Shown here: in pieces, positions 1 to 8,499 of the stretch
Layout of the letters: each line of letters opens with the position of its first letter
Position numbering within the stretch: the first letter of the stretch is position 1
Source of the DNA: Alloactinosynnema sp. L-07
GTDB lineage: Bacteria; Actinomycetota; Actinomycetes; Mycobacteriales; Pseudonocardiaceae
NCBI RefSeq assembly: GCF_900070365.1
Contig: NZ_LN850107.1
Location: 806,001 to 870,000, forward strand
DNA: 64,000 bases
Reading direction: 5' to 3'
Position numbers and translations under genes: made by a program
The notes under the pieces: model-generated
Told to the model about the DNA's origin: nothing
The model's database searches: none
The model's input: only the letters and a program-made list of their open reading frames with translations

Positions 1-20
1 CCGGGGCCCGTTCGATCTCA

Positions 21-3000
21 TTACGCGTTGACAGGTTGTGGATCCTCGGCAAGTGCGTGCTTGGCCGTGCGCTTGGCGTTCCGGCGTTCCTTGCGGTTCT
101 CGACCATGGTGTAGAGGGTCGGGACGAGGACCAGGGTGAGCAGGGTGCTGCTGATCAGGCCGCCGATGACGACCAGGGCCAGCGGCTTTCCGATGAAGCC
201 GCCTTCGCCGGTGATGCCCAACGCCATGGGCACCAAGGCGAAGATGGTGGCGGCGGCGGTCATCAGGATGGGCCGCAGGCGCCTGCGCCCGCCCTCGATC
301 ACCGCGTCGCGGACGCTCATTCCGTCGGATCTGTATTGGTTTATCAGGTCGATCAAGACGATCGCGTTTGTCACCACGATGCCGATGAGCATCAACATGC
401 CGATCATGGCGGGAAGGCCGAGCGGCGTGCCGGTGACCAGCAACAGGATGATCGCACCGGTGGCGGCGAAGGGGATGGAGACCAGCAGGATCAGCGGCTG
501 GATGAGGCTGTGGAAGGTGGCCATCATGATCAGGAAGACCATCACGATACCGGCCAGCATCGCCAGGCCCAGGTCGCCGAAGGTCTCGGCTTGTTCGGCG
601 CTGACGCCGCCGATCTCCCACTTGGCCCCGCCGGTCAGGTTGACACCGTTGAGCTTGTTCGTCAGGTCCTGGGTGATCTTGCCGAGGTCGGAGCCGGTGG
701 TCTTGGCCGAGACGGTGGCGCTGCGGTCGCCGCCGGTCCTGCGTACCTGCACCGGTCCGTCCACAGTGGACACCTGGGCGACCTCGCCGAGGGTGACCGG
801 TCCGGTGGCGCTGGGCAGCGGCAGCGCCTTGAGCGCCGCGACGTCGGCGGGCGCCGCGCCCGTGCGCAGGACGATGTCGTGCCTGGCCCCGCCGATGGGC
901 AGTTCGGCGACCGGGGTGCCGCGCAAGGCCTGGGTGGCGAACTGGCCGATGGCCTGACTGCTCAGCCCGCGCGCCGCCGCGGCCTGCTGGTCGACCACGA
1001 CCTGCACGCGCGGGCTGCTCTTGGCCAGGTCGTTGTCGACCTCGGCCAGGCCGGGCACCTGCTCGACGGCCTTCTGCACCGTGTCGGCGGCCTTGGTGAG
1101 CGACTCGCCGTCCGGCGCGGTGACGATGACCTGCACGCCACTGGCACCGAAGCCGTTGGCCTCCGCGCCCAGCTTGACCACGCCCATGGACGGGTCGGCC
1201 TTGAACTGGTCGCCGAGCTTGGCGCGCAGGTCGGCGACGTTGGTGCCTTCCTTGACCGTCGCGTTGATGGTGTTGGTGCCGTTGCTGGAGAAGCCGAACC
1301 CGGCGAAGGTGTCGTCGGTGCCGACGGTGACCTGGTACACCTCGATCTCGTCGGTGCGCGCCAGTACCTGCTCCAGCTTCTTGGCCGCCTCGTCGCGCGT
1401 CCGCATCGATGCTCCCGGCGGCAGCTCCTGCGACATCTGCAGGGTCGCCGCGTTGGAGTCGTCGAGGAAGTTGGTCTCCAGGCGGGACGCGAGGCCGATC
1501 GTGCCGCCGAAGATCAGCACGGCGATCAGCAGCGTGACGGCGCGACGTTTCGTGGCGAACTCCAGCACCGGCACGTACGCCCGTTGCAACGGGCTGCGCC
1601 GCTCCTTCTCCACGGCGGCGACCCGAGCGGCCTCGGCGGCCTCCGGGTCGGCCGAGACCGGCGGGCGTCGCAGGAACCAGTAGGCCAGCACGGGCACGAT
1701 CGTCAGCGACACCAGCAGCGAAGCGATCAGCGCCACCGTCACCGTGATGGCGAACGGCCCGAAGAACTCGCCCGCGAGTCCGCTGAGGAACGCGATCGGC
1801 AGGAACACCGCGACCGTGGTCAGCGTCGACGCCGTGACCGCGCCCGACACCTCCCGCGTGCCGTCGAGGACGGCGCGCTGTTTCTCCTCGCCGTAGCTCA
1901 GGTGGCGTTTGATGTTCTCCAGCACGACGATCGAGTCGTCGACCACGCGCCCGATGGCGATGGTCAGACCGCTCAGCGTCAACAGGTTGAGCGACAGGTC
2001 GCCCATCCACAGCGCGATCAGCGCCACCAGCACCGACAGCGGGATGGACACCGCCGTCACCAGCGTGGAGCGCAGCGACAGCAGGAACAGCAGGATGACC
2101 GCGACGGCGAACAGCAGGCCCAGCAGCCCCTCGGAGGTGAGCCCGCCGATGGCCTTCTGCACCTCGGGACCCTGGTCGTAGGCCACGGTCAGCTCGGTCT
2201 GGGCGTCCTTGCTCAGCTCGCCGAGCTTGTCCTTGATCGTCTTGGAGATCTCGACGGCGTTGCCGTCCTGGGACATGGTGACCATGATCCCCAGCGTCGG
2301 CTTGCCGTCGGTGCGGGTGATCGCGGTGGTGTCGGCCAGCCCGGCCTCGACGGTGGCGACGTCGCCGAGCTTCACCGGGGCGCCGCGCGAGGGCAGCGTC
2401 ATGGCGCGCAGGTCGTCGACCGACTTGATCGGGCCGCCCACCTGCACGGTGAGGCTGCGGGTGCCGTCGGTGACGGTGCCCGCCGGAATCGGGGTGCCCG
2501 CGCCGCCCAGCGTGCCCGCGAGCGCGGTCGGGTCGACCCCGGCGGCGGCGAGCTTGGCGTAGTCGAGGGTGATCGTGACGGTCTGCGCGCGGGTGCCGGT
2601 GATCGTGGCGGCGCGGACTCCGGTGATGCTTTCGAGTTCGGACACCACTTCGGTGCGCAGCCGGTTGGCCGTGGCGGTCTCGTCGGCGCCGGTCTGCGCG
2701 GCGAGGATCACCACCGGGATGTCGTCGGTGCTGCCCTGCGCCACGGTCGGCTCGACGCCTTGCGGCAGCGTCGGGCGCAGGCGGTTGACCGCCTGCTGCA
2801 TTTGGCTGACCGCGGCGTCGATGTCGGTGCCGTACGTGAACTGGACCTGGATTGTGGCCGAGCTCTCCGCGGATCTGGTGGTGATGTTGTCGACGCCCGC
2901 GAGCCCGCGCAGCGCACTCTCGATGGGTTCGGCGACCTGGCTGTCGACGGCATCGGGTGAAGCGCCCGGATACGGCGCGATCACTACGGCGGCGGGCAGT

Positions 3001-3125
3001 TGGATCGACGGCAGCAGTTGCTGCTTGAGCGACGGCAGCGCGAAGGCGCCGAAGCCGACGATCAGCAGGCTGAGCAGCCCGATCAGGCCGCGATTGGCAA
3101 GGCTCAGACGAGCCAGCACTGACAT
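21..3125 (-). CDS. RND family efflux transporter (AcrB/HAE1-like inner membrane pump)
   Basis: A 1034-residue inner-membrane protein of the resistance-nodulation-division family, which exports substrates using the proton gradient. The N-terminus (MSVLARLSLANRGLIGLLSL) is the first membrane helix, followed by a large extracytoplasmic loop, a block of helices around residues 330-510, a second large loop and a final helical block, the usual duplicated 12-helix plan. The helix-4 motif reads AIGRVVDDSIVVLENI, keeping the paired aspartates of the proton relay. I chose the ATG at 3125 because it begins exactly where the family begins and GAGGGG lies upstream; a longer frame to 3191 adds 22 unlike residues. 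No periplasmic adaptor or outer-membrane partner is nearby, as is normal for actinobacterial members. The substrate cannot be read from sequence. Confidence 0.93.
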   Translation of the reverse strand: MSVLARLSLANRGLIGLLSLLIVGFGAFALPSLKQQLLPSIQLPAAVVIAPYPGASPDAVDSQVAEPIESALRGLAGVDNITTRSAESSATIQVQFTYGTDIDAAVSQMQQAVNRLRPTLPQGVEPTVAQGSTDDIPVVILAAQTGADETATANRLRTEVVSELESITGVRAATITGTRAQTVTITLDYAKLAAAGVDPTALAGTLGGAGTPIPAGTVTDGTRSLTVQVGGPIKSVDDLRAMTLPSRGAPVKLGDVATVEAGLADTTAITRTDGKPTLGIMVTMSQDGNAVEISKTIKDKLGELSKDAQTELTVAYDQGPEVQKAIGGLTSEGLLGLLFAVAVILLFLLSLRSTLVTAVSIPLSVLVALIALWMGDLSLNLLTLSGLTIAIGRVVDDSIVVLENIKRHLSYGEEKQRAVLDGTREVSGAVTASTLTTVAVFLPIAFLSGLAGEFFGPFAITVTVALIASLLVSLTIVPVLAYWFLRRPPVSADPEAAEAARVAAVEKERRSPLQRAYVPVLEFATKRRAVTLLIAVLIFGGTIGLASRLETNFLDDSNAATLQMSQELPPGASMRTRDEAAKKLEQVLARTDEIEVYQVTVGTDDTFAGFGFSSNGTNTINATVKEGTNVADLRAKLGDQFKADPSMGVVKLGAEANGFGASGVQVIVTAPDGESLTKAADTVQKAVEQVPGLAEVDNDLAKSSPRVQVVVDQQAAAARGLSSQAIGQFATQALRGTPVAELPIGGARHDIVLRTGAAPADVAALKALPLPSATGPVTLGEVAQVSTVDGPVQVRRTGGDRSATVSAKTTGSDLGKITQDLTNKLNGVNLTGGAKWEIGGVSAEQAETFGDLGLAMLAGIVMVFLIMMATFHSLIQPLILLVSIPFAATGAIILLLVTGTPLGLPAMIGMLMLIGIVVTNAIVLIDLINQYRSDGMSVRDAVIEGGRRRLRPILMTAAATIFALVPMALGITGEGGFIGKPLALVVIGGLISSTLLTLVLVPTLYTMVENRKERRNAKRTAKHALAEDPQPVNA

Positions 3126-3232
3126 TGGCTTGCGTTTCCCCTCGGATGTGGACCGGCGCCCCCGCGTCGGTAGCACTTTCCATCCAAGCACGAACCGCGC
3201 TGGACCGATTCGGTCCAGGGTCTGAAGTCATC

Positions 3233-4288
3233 TCATACTTTAGGACTACGACCATCTGAGGGCTGATGATCGTCAGAGGTCTGACGGTCGGGGTCTTCCA
3301 GCGTCTTCCAGTCGCCCTCGTCATCGGTGGACCGGATCTGCTCGGCGGCGCGTTCGATCTCCAGCCTGCGCCAGCGGCGGCGCTGCCTGCGGGTCATCCT
3401 GGCGGGCCACATGTCCTGGATGGCGGCGTTGAAGTACGCGCCGATCACGATGGCCAGGCCGATGAAGAAGGCGAACAGCAGGAACGCGATCGGGGTGGCC
3501 AGCGCGCCGTAGGTGTAGCCGGTGGTGGTGATCCAGCCGATGTAGAGGCGCAGGCCGATGCTGGAGAGCAGGAACACGATCATCGCCAGGAACGCGCCGG
3601 GCAGGCCGCGGTGCCATGGCAGCTTGCGCGGCAGGGCGAGCTTGTAGAGCGTCGCCAGCGCCAGGACGAGCAGCAGGCCGATGATCGGGTAGTAGGTGAC
3701 ATCCACCCAGGACGTGACCGTGTCGCGCCAGGGCACCGGGAACAGCTTGGGCAGCAGATCCGGGCCCAGCGCCAGCACCGGCAGACCGATGACCAGCAGT
3801 ACCAGGCTCAGCACATACAGCAGCAGCGCGAAGATCCGCTGCCACACCTCGTTGCGCACTCCGTACTGGCCGTGCGCCACGGTGATGGCGTCGACGAAGG
3901 ACGACATCGCCGACGACCCCGCCCACAGCGAGATGAGGAAGCCGACGGAGACGATCTCGCCGCGGCCGACGGTCAGGATGTCCGACACCGTCGGCTGGAT
4001 GATCTGGGTCACCACGCTCTCACTGAACGCGGTGCGCGAGATGTCGATGATGTCGGCCTCGACGGCGGCGATCACGTCCTTGCCGAACCAGTCGGCCACG
4101 AAGCCGAGGCTGCCCAGCAGTCCGAGCAGCAGCGGCGGCAGCGACAGGACCTGCCAGAACGCGGCCTCCGCCGCCTCGGAGAACAGGTTGCCTTCCCACG
4201 CCTTGGACATCGTGCGGGAGACCAGCCGCCACGGCCCGCGCCGGGGCGCGGCGGTGTCGCCGGTCTGGGAGGTCGCCTGGTCAGTCAT
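3233..4288 (-). CDS. YihY/virulence factor BrkB family membrane protein
   Basis: A 351-residue integral membrane protein of the YihY/BrkB family. The core spans several hydrophobic segments, beginning with EAAFWQVLSLPPLLLGLLGS, then a YVLSLVLLVIGLPVLALGP helix and a final FLLFAFFIGLAIVIGAYFNA helix before a charged cytoplasmic tail rich in Arg, Glu and Asp. Biochemical function of the family is not established; some members were once misnamed ribonuclease BN. The ATG at 4288 (MTDQATSQ) is the most internal of three clustered ATGs; no strong ribosome site separates them. It lies about 110 bases downstream of the RND gene start on the same strand, so the two are probably separate units. Confidence 0.85.
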   Translation of the reverse strand: MTDQATSQTGDTAAPRRGPWRLVSRTMSKAWEGNLFSEAAEAAFWQVLSLPPLLLGLLGSLGFVADWFGKDVIAAVEADIIDISRTAFSESVVTQIIQPTVSDILTVGRGEIVSVGFLISLWAGSSAMSSFVDAITVAHGQYGVRNEVWQRIFALLLYVLSLVLLVIGLPVLALGPDLLPKLFPVPWRDTVTSWVDVTYYPIIGLLLVLALATLYKLALPRKLPWHRGLPGAFLAMIVFLLSSIGLRLYIGWITTTGYTYGALATPIAFLLFAFFIGLAIVIGAYFNAAIQDMWPARMTRRQRRRWRRLEIERAAEQIRSTDDEGDWKTLEDPDRQTSDDHQPSDGRSPKV

Positions 4289-4467
4289 GACATGCATAAG
4301 CATGGTCCATGACTCCCCGGTACGTGCGCACGCCCGTTGATCTCACCGCGTGTCGCGCCGCGCAGCGATCTTGATCGGGCGGGCGGTATCCTCGCCTTCG
4401 CCCTCAACGTCGACGCTTGGGGGCATTCGCTTGTCCAGGTATTTTGGGAAAGGGGCTGGGGGGACTC

Positions 4468-6213
4468 GTGACGCGGGCCGAGGTGCATCCGGACTCATCG
4501 GCGACCCCCGAGTCCCCAGCGGCCCGACCCCTGCGCGACTGGCAGCGGCGGGCGCTCACCAAGTACCTGACCCGCAGGCCCAAGGACTTCCTCGCGGTCG
4601 CGACGCCCGGCGCGGGCAAGACCGTCTTCGGCTTGAGGGTCGCCGCCGAACTGCTGGCCGACCGCACGGTCGAGCGGCTGACCATCGTCGCCCCGACCGA
4701 GCACCTCAAGCACCAGTGGGCGGCGTCGGCGACGATGGCGGGCATCCCCATCGACCCCAACTTCACCAACTCGATGGGCCAGACCTCCAGCGAGTACGTC
4801 GGCGTCGCGGTGACCTACGCCCAGGTCGCCGCCCACCCGAGCCTGCACCGAGTGCGCACCGAGCAGCGCAAGACCCTGGTCATCCTCGACGAGATCCACC
4901 ACGGCGGTGACGCCAAGAGCTGGGGCGACGCGGTCCGCGAGTCGTTCACCCCGGCCGTGCGCAGGCTCAGCCTGACCGGCACCCCGTTCCGCAGCGACGA
5001 CTCGCCGATCCCGTTCATCGACTACGAGCCCGACGGCGCGGGCTTCCTGCGCAGCAAGGCCGACCACACCTACGGCTACGCCGACGCGCTGCGCGACGGT
5101 GTCGTCCGGCCGGTGATCTTCCTGGCCTACTCGGGTGAGGCGAGCTGGCGCAACAGCGCGGGCGAGGAGTTCACCGCCCGCTTGGGCGAGCCGCTCACCG
5201 CCGAGCAGACAGCGCGCGCCTGGCGCACCGCCCTGGACCCGGAGGGCGAGTGGGTCCCGGCCGTGCTCAGCGCCGCCGACATGCGGTTGACGCAGCTGCG
5301 TGTGGGCGGCATGCCGGACGCGGGCGGGCTGGTGATCGCCTCCGACCACGTCTCCGCCAAGGCCTACGCCAAGATCCTCTACACGCTGACCGGCGACGAG
5401 CCGACCCTGGTTCTCTCCGACGATCCCAAGGCGTCGGGCCGGATCCAGGAGTTCGCCGACTCGACCGACCGCTGGCTCGTCGCGGTCCGGATGGTCAGCG
5501 AGGGCGTCGACGTGCCCCGGCTGGCCGTCGGGGTCTACGCGACGAGCGCGTCCACGCCCCTGTTCTTCGCCCAGGCCATCGGGCGGTACGTCCGGGCGCG
5601 CAAGACGGGGGAGACCGCGAGCATCTTCCTGCCGTCGGTGCCGGTGCTGCTCGACCTGGCCAGCCAGCTGGAGGCCGAGCGCGACCACGTCCTTGGCAAG
5701 CCGCACCGGGAGAAGGAGGGCTGGGAGGACGACCTCCTCGCCGACGCCAACCGGACCAAGGACGAGCTGGGCGAGGAGGAGAAGGCGTTCACCTCGCTGG
5801 GCGCCTCGGCCGAGCTCGACCAGGTGATCTTCGACGGCTCGTCGTTCGGCACGGCGGCGTTCGCCGGGTCGGCCGAGGAGCAGGAGTACCTGGGGCTGCC
5901 GGGGTTGCTGGAGCCCGACCAGGTTCGCGAGCTGCTGCGCAAGCGGCAGGACAGCCAGCTCGAACAGCGCACCCGCAAGGCCGCCCAGCAGGGCCCGGCC
6001 GAGCCGGTCGCGCCGAAGTCGCAGACGGTGCAGGAACGGTTGGCCGCGCTGCGCAAGGAGTTGAACGCGCTGGTCGGGATGGCCCACCACCGCACGGGCA
6101 AGGCCCACGGCATGATCCACGGCGAACTGCGCCGCACCTGCGGCGGACCGCCGACGGCGATGGCGTCGATGGAGCAGTTGGAAGAGCGGATCGCCACGCT
6201 GCGCTCCTGGTAG
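4468..6213 (+). CDS. DEAD/DEAH-box superfamily 2 helicase
   Basis: A 581-residue nucleic-acid-dependent ATPase. Motif I is ATPGAGKT near residues 45-52, motif II is DEIHH near 141-145, motif III is LTGTPFR near 170, and the C-terminal RecA-like domain carries VRMVSEGVDVPRL and QAIGRYVRAR, which match motifs V and VI. The order and spacing fit restriction-type or UvrB-like superfamily 2 helicases. The GTG start at 4468 is preferred because GGGGGG precedes it at good spacing; an ATG at 4417 would add 17 residues without such a site. A charged C-terminal tail follows the helicase core. No nuclease or methyltransferase lies nearby, so this is probably a general DNA repair or processing helicase; the actual role is unknown. 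Confidence 0.88.
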   Translation: MTRAEVHPDSSATPESPAARPLRDWQRRALTKYLTRRPKDFLAVATPGAGKTVFGLRVAAELLADRTVERLTIVAPTEHLKHQWAASATMAGIPIDPNFTNSMGQTSSEYVGVAVTYAQVAAHPSLHRVRTEQRKTLVILDEIHHGGDAKSWGDAVRESFTPAVRRLSLTGTPFRSDDSPIPFIDYEPDGAGFLRSKADHTYGYADALRDGVVRPVIFLAYSGEASWRNSAGEEFTARLGEPLTAEQTARAWRTALDPEGEWVPAVLSAADMRLTQLRVGGMPDAGGLVIASDHVSAKAYAKILYTLTGDEPTLVLSDDPKASGRIQEFADSTDRWLVAVRMVSEGVDVPRLAVGVYATSASTPLFFAQAIGRYVRARKTGETASIFLPSVPVLLDLASQLEAERDHVLGKPHREKEGWEDDLLADANRTKDELGEEEKAFTSLGASAELDQVIFDGSSFGTAAFAGSAEEQEYLGLPGLLEPDQVRELLRKRQDSQLEQRTRKAAQQGPAEPVAPKSQTVQERLAALRKELNALVGMAHHRTGKAHGMIHGELRRTCGGPPTAMASMEQLEERIATLRSW

Positions 6214-6330
6214 TCGATCACGCGAACGTCCATTTCGGCCGGTCAGCAAGCATGGCCTGCCTGCGATTCCGGCGCGCGCACGTCCAGCTCATGTCCGTCC
6301 CGTTGCCAAAATGTGTCCACTTGATTGGCT

Positions 6331-6344
6331 CTGGATCGATCCAG
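6331..6344. promoter_or_regulatory. 14-bp perfect palindrome upstream of the xylose operon
   Basis: CTGGATCGATCCAG is a perfect palindrome 114 bases before the xylF start. It has the symmetry of a LacI-type operator, but no LacI gene is in the window. It may be a second regulatory site of the sugar operon or chance in GC-rich DNA. Confidence 0.4.
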
Positions 6345-6374
6345 TGTGGTTCACATCACCGGTGTGTCCGGCAT

Positions 6375-6393
6375 ATGTTGTGAGCCACAACAT
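6375..6393. promoter_or_regulatory. Probable ROK (XylR-type) operator
   Basis: ATGTTGTG AGC CACAACAT is a perfect inverted repeat with 8-base arms and a 3-base centre, 65 bases before the xylF start. It is AT-rich compared with its surroundings. The operon it precedes ends with a ROK-family repressor gene, so autoregulated sugar-responsive repression at this site is the simplest reading. The assignment is inferred from position and symmetry. Confidence 0.7.
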
Positions 6394-6457
6394 TTAACCG
6401 AGACGACTGCCGCCCGGGCCCAGGCGACGCGTCGACCGTTCTTGAAAGGGACGACCA

Positions 6458-7579
6458 ATGCGCAGCAAGAAGCTGGTTCTGCTCGCCGCAGGTGTGGGTG
6501 TCTCCCTCGCCATGACGGCCTGTGGTGCCAACCAGGAGACCCCCTCCGGCGGTTCCGGGCAGACCCAGGCGACGGGTGCCGGTGGGATCAAGGTGGGCGT
6601 GATCCTGCCCGAGACCGCCACCTCGGCCCGGTGGGAGGGCTTCGACAAGCCGATGATCGAGGCCGCGATGAAGGCCGAGGGCCTCTCGCCCGACATCCAG
6701 AACGCCCAGGGCGACGTGCAGAAGTTCAGCACGCTGGCCGACGGCATGATCAGCCAGGGCGTGAAGGTCCTGGTCATCGCCGCGATCAACAGCGAGGTCG
6801 GGGCCGCGGTGGCGGCCAAGGCGAAGGCCCGTGGGATTCCGACGATCGACTACGACCGGCTCAACCTCGGCGGCAGCTCCGAGTACTACGTCTCCTTCGA
6901 CAACGTGAAGGTCGGCGAGTTGCAGGGCCAGGGTCTGGCCACGGCGCTGAAGGACAAGGCCGGTGCCCAGGTCATCGAGATCGAGGGCGCCCCGACCGAC
7001 AACAACGCCACGCTCTTCTACAACGGACAGCAGAAGGTCCTCAAGCCCCTCTACGACTCGGGCGCGCTCAAGCTGGTGCGCAGCCAGCCGATCGACGGCT
7101 GGGACAACCAGAAGGGCGGCGTGACCTTCGAGCAGATCCTGACCGCCAACGGCGGCAAGGTCGACGGCGTGGTGGCCGCCAACGACGGCCTCGCGGGCGC
7201 GGTGATCACCGTGCTGCGCAAGAACGGGCTCAACGGCAAGGTCCCGGTCACCGGTCAGGACGCCACCCCGGACGGCCTGATGGCGGTCCTGCGCGGCGAC
7301 CAGTACATGACGGTGTTCAAGCCGATCAAGGCCGAGGCCCAGGGCGCGGCCAAGCTCGCCGCGGCGCTGGCCAAGGGCGACACGGCGGCGGCGGACAAGA
7401 TCGCCTCCGGCTCGACCGACGACACCAAGTCCGGCCGCAAGGTCAAGTCCCTGCTCCTGGAGCCGAAGCTGACCACCAAGGACGGGGTCAAGGAGGTCGT
7501 CTCCGAGGGCTACGTCAAGGCGACCGAGATCTGCACCGGTGACCTGGCCGCGGTCTGCACGCAGCTCGGCATCAGCTGA
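6458..7579 (+). CDS. xylF: Xylose-type ABC transporter substrate-binding lipoprotein
   Basis: A 373-residue periplasmic-type sugar-binding protein anchored as a lipoprotein: the N-terminus has a basic start, a hydrophobic stretch and the lipobox LAMTAC with the lipidated cysteine near residue 22. The body aligns by eye with E. coli XylF: YDRLNL, VSFDNVKVGELQGQGL, DNNATLFYNGQQKVLKPL, DGWDNQKGG, AANDGLAGAV, GQDATPDG and MTVFKPIK all have counterparts. It captures xylose or a related sugar outside the membrane and hands it to the permease at 8500. The ATG at 6458 follows GAAAGGGACGACC. It heads an operon with the ATPase, permease and ROK regulator, and a hairpin follows its stop, consistent with higher expression of the binding protein. 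Confidence 0.92.
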   Translation: MRSKKLVLLAAGVGVSLAMTACGANQETPSGGSGQTQATGAGGIKVGVILPETATSARWEGFDKPMIEAAMKAEGLSPDIQNAQGDVQKFSTLADGMISQGVKVLVIAAINSEVGAAVAAKAKARGIPTIDYDRLNLGGSSEYYVSFDNVKVGELQGQGLATALKDKAGAQVIEIEGAPTDNNATLFYNGQQKVLKPLYDSGALKLVRSQPIDGWDNQKGGVTFEQILTANGGKVDGVVAANDGLAGAVITVLRKNGLNGKVPVTGQDATPDGLMAVLRGDQYMTVFKPIKAEAQGAAKLAAALAKGDTAAADKIASGSTDDTKSGRKVKSLLLEPKLTTKDGVKEVVSEGYVKATEICTGDLAAVCTQLGIS

Positions 7580-7589
7580 CGATCCTTCG

Positions 7590-7624
7590 CCCCCGGCGCG
7601 GCCTGAACGGGTCGCGCCGGGGCC
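7590..7624 (+). promoter_or_regulatory. GC-rich intercistronic hairpin after xylF
   Basis: CCCCGGCGCG and CGCGCCGGGG form a strong stem just after the xylF stop, with no U-run. Such stems in binding-protein operons typically stabilise the upstream mRNA or weaken read-through, raising binding protein over ATPase and permease. That role is inferred. Confidence 0.6.
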
Positions 7625-7717
7625 TTGCCCAGGAGTTTCCGCCATGAACGAGCTTGCGAGTGAATCAATGTCACAGGGCGACCACGAGTGGCGCCACGGA
7701 GCCTGCGAGGGGGCGTC

Positions 7718-8491
7718 ATGAGCGATCCCATTCTCGAAGTTCGTAAACTCAACAAGAGCTTCGGACCTGTGCACGTGCTGCACGACGTCGACTTCACCGT
7801 GCGCGCGGGCGAGGTCACCGCGCTCGTCGGCGACAACGGCGCCGGGAAGTCCACTTTGGTCAAATGTGTCGCGGGCATCCACCCGATGGACTCCGGCGAG
7901 GTCGCCTTCAACGGCGAACCCGTGCATGTCCACGGCCCCCGGGACGCGGCCCGGCTGGGCATCGAGGTCGTCTACCAGGACCTCGCCCTCGCCGACAACC
8001 TCGACATCGTGCAGAACATGTTCCTCGGCCGCGAACGCGGCAGCGGGTGGCTGCTCGACGAGGCGTCGATGGAGAAGGCCGCGCGCGACACCCTCGCGTC
8101 GCTGTCGGTCCGCACGGTGAAGTCCGTGCGCACGCCCGTCTCCTCGCTGTCCGGCGGGCAGCGGCAGACCGTGGCCATCGCCAAGGCGGTGCTGTGGGAG
8201 AGCAAGGTCGTGCTCCTCGACGAGCCGACCGCCGCGCTCGGTGTCGCGCAGACCCGGCAGGTGCTCGACCTGGTCCGCAGGCTGGCCGAACAGGGCCTCG
8301 GCGTGGTGCTGATCAGTCACAACATGGCCGACGTGTTCGAGGTCGCCGACCGCATCGCCACGCTCTACCTGGGCCGGATGGTGGCCGAGGTGCCGACCCG
8401 TGAGGTCACCCACGGCCAGGTGGTCGAGCTGATCACCGCGGGCCGCTCCGGCGACCTTGGCCTCGCCCGCCCCGAGACCGCAACCGTCTGA
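7718..8491 (+). CDS. xylG: Sugar ABC transporter ATP-binding protein (xylose type, single domain)
   Basis: A 257-residue ABC ATPase that powers import through the adjacent permease. Walker A is VGDNGAGKSTLVK near residue 36-48, the signature is VSSLSGGQRQTVAIAK, and Walker B is VVLLDEPTAAL, followed by the switch histidine in VLISHNM. E. coli XylG has two fused ABC domains of about 510 residues; this protein has only one, as in many actinobacterial sugar importers, so it presumably acts as a homodimer. The ATG at 7718 follows GCGAGGGGG and matches the family start (MSDPILEVRKLNKSFG); the upstream in-frame ATG at 7688 lacks similarity. Confidence 0.92.
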   Translation: MSDPILEVRKLNKSFGPVHVLHDVDFTVRAGEVTALVGDNGAGKSTLVKCVAGIHPMDSGEVAFNGEPVHVHGPRDAARLGIEVVYQDLALADNLDIVQNMFLGRERGSGWLLDEASMEKAARDTLASLSVRTVKSVRTPVSSLSGGQRQTVAIAKAVLWESKVVLLDEPTAALGVAQTRQVLDLVRRLAEQGLGVVLISHNMADVFEVADRIATLYLGRMVAEVPTREVTHGQVVELITAGRSGDLGLARPETATV

Positions 8492-8499
8492 GGAACACC

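Noticed and set aside
36..2960. A 974-residue open frame opposite the RND gene
   Set aside because: Composition is dominated by Arg, Asp, Gln and Gly, as expected for the antisense of GC-rich coding DNA; the opposite strand encodes a clear RND protein.
4495..6249. A 584-residue frame opposite the helicase
   Set aside because: Low-complexity antisense translation with no motif; the helicase is complete on the plus strand.
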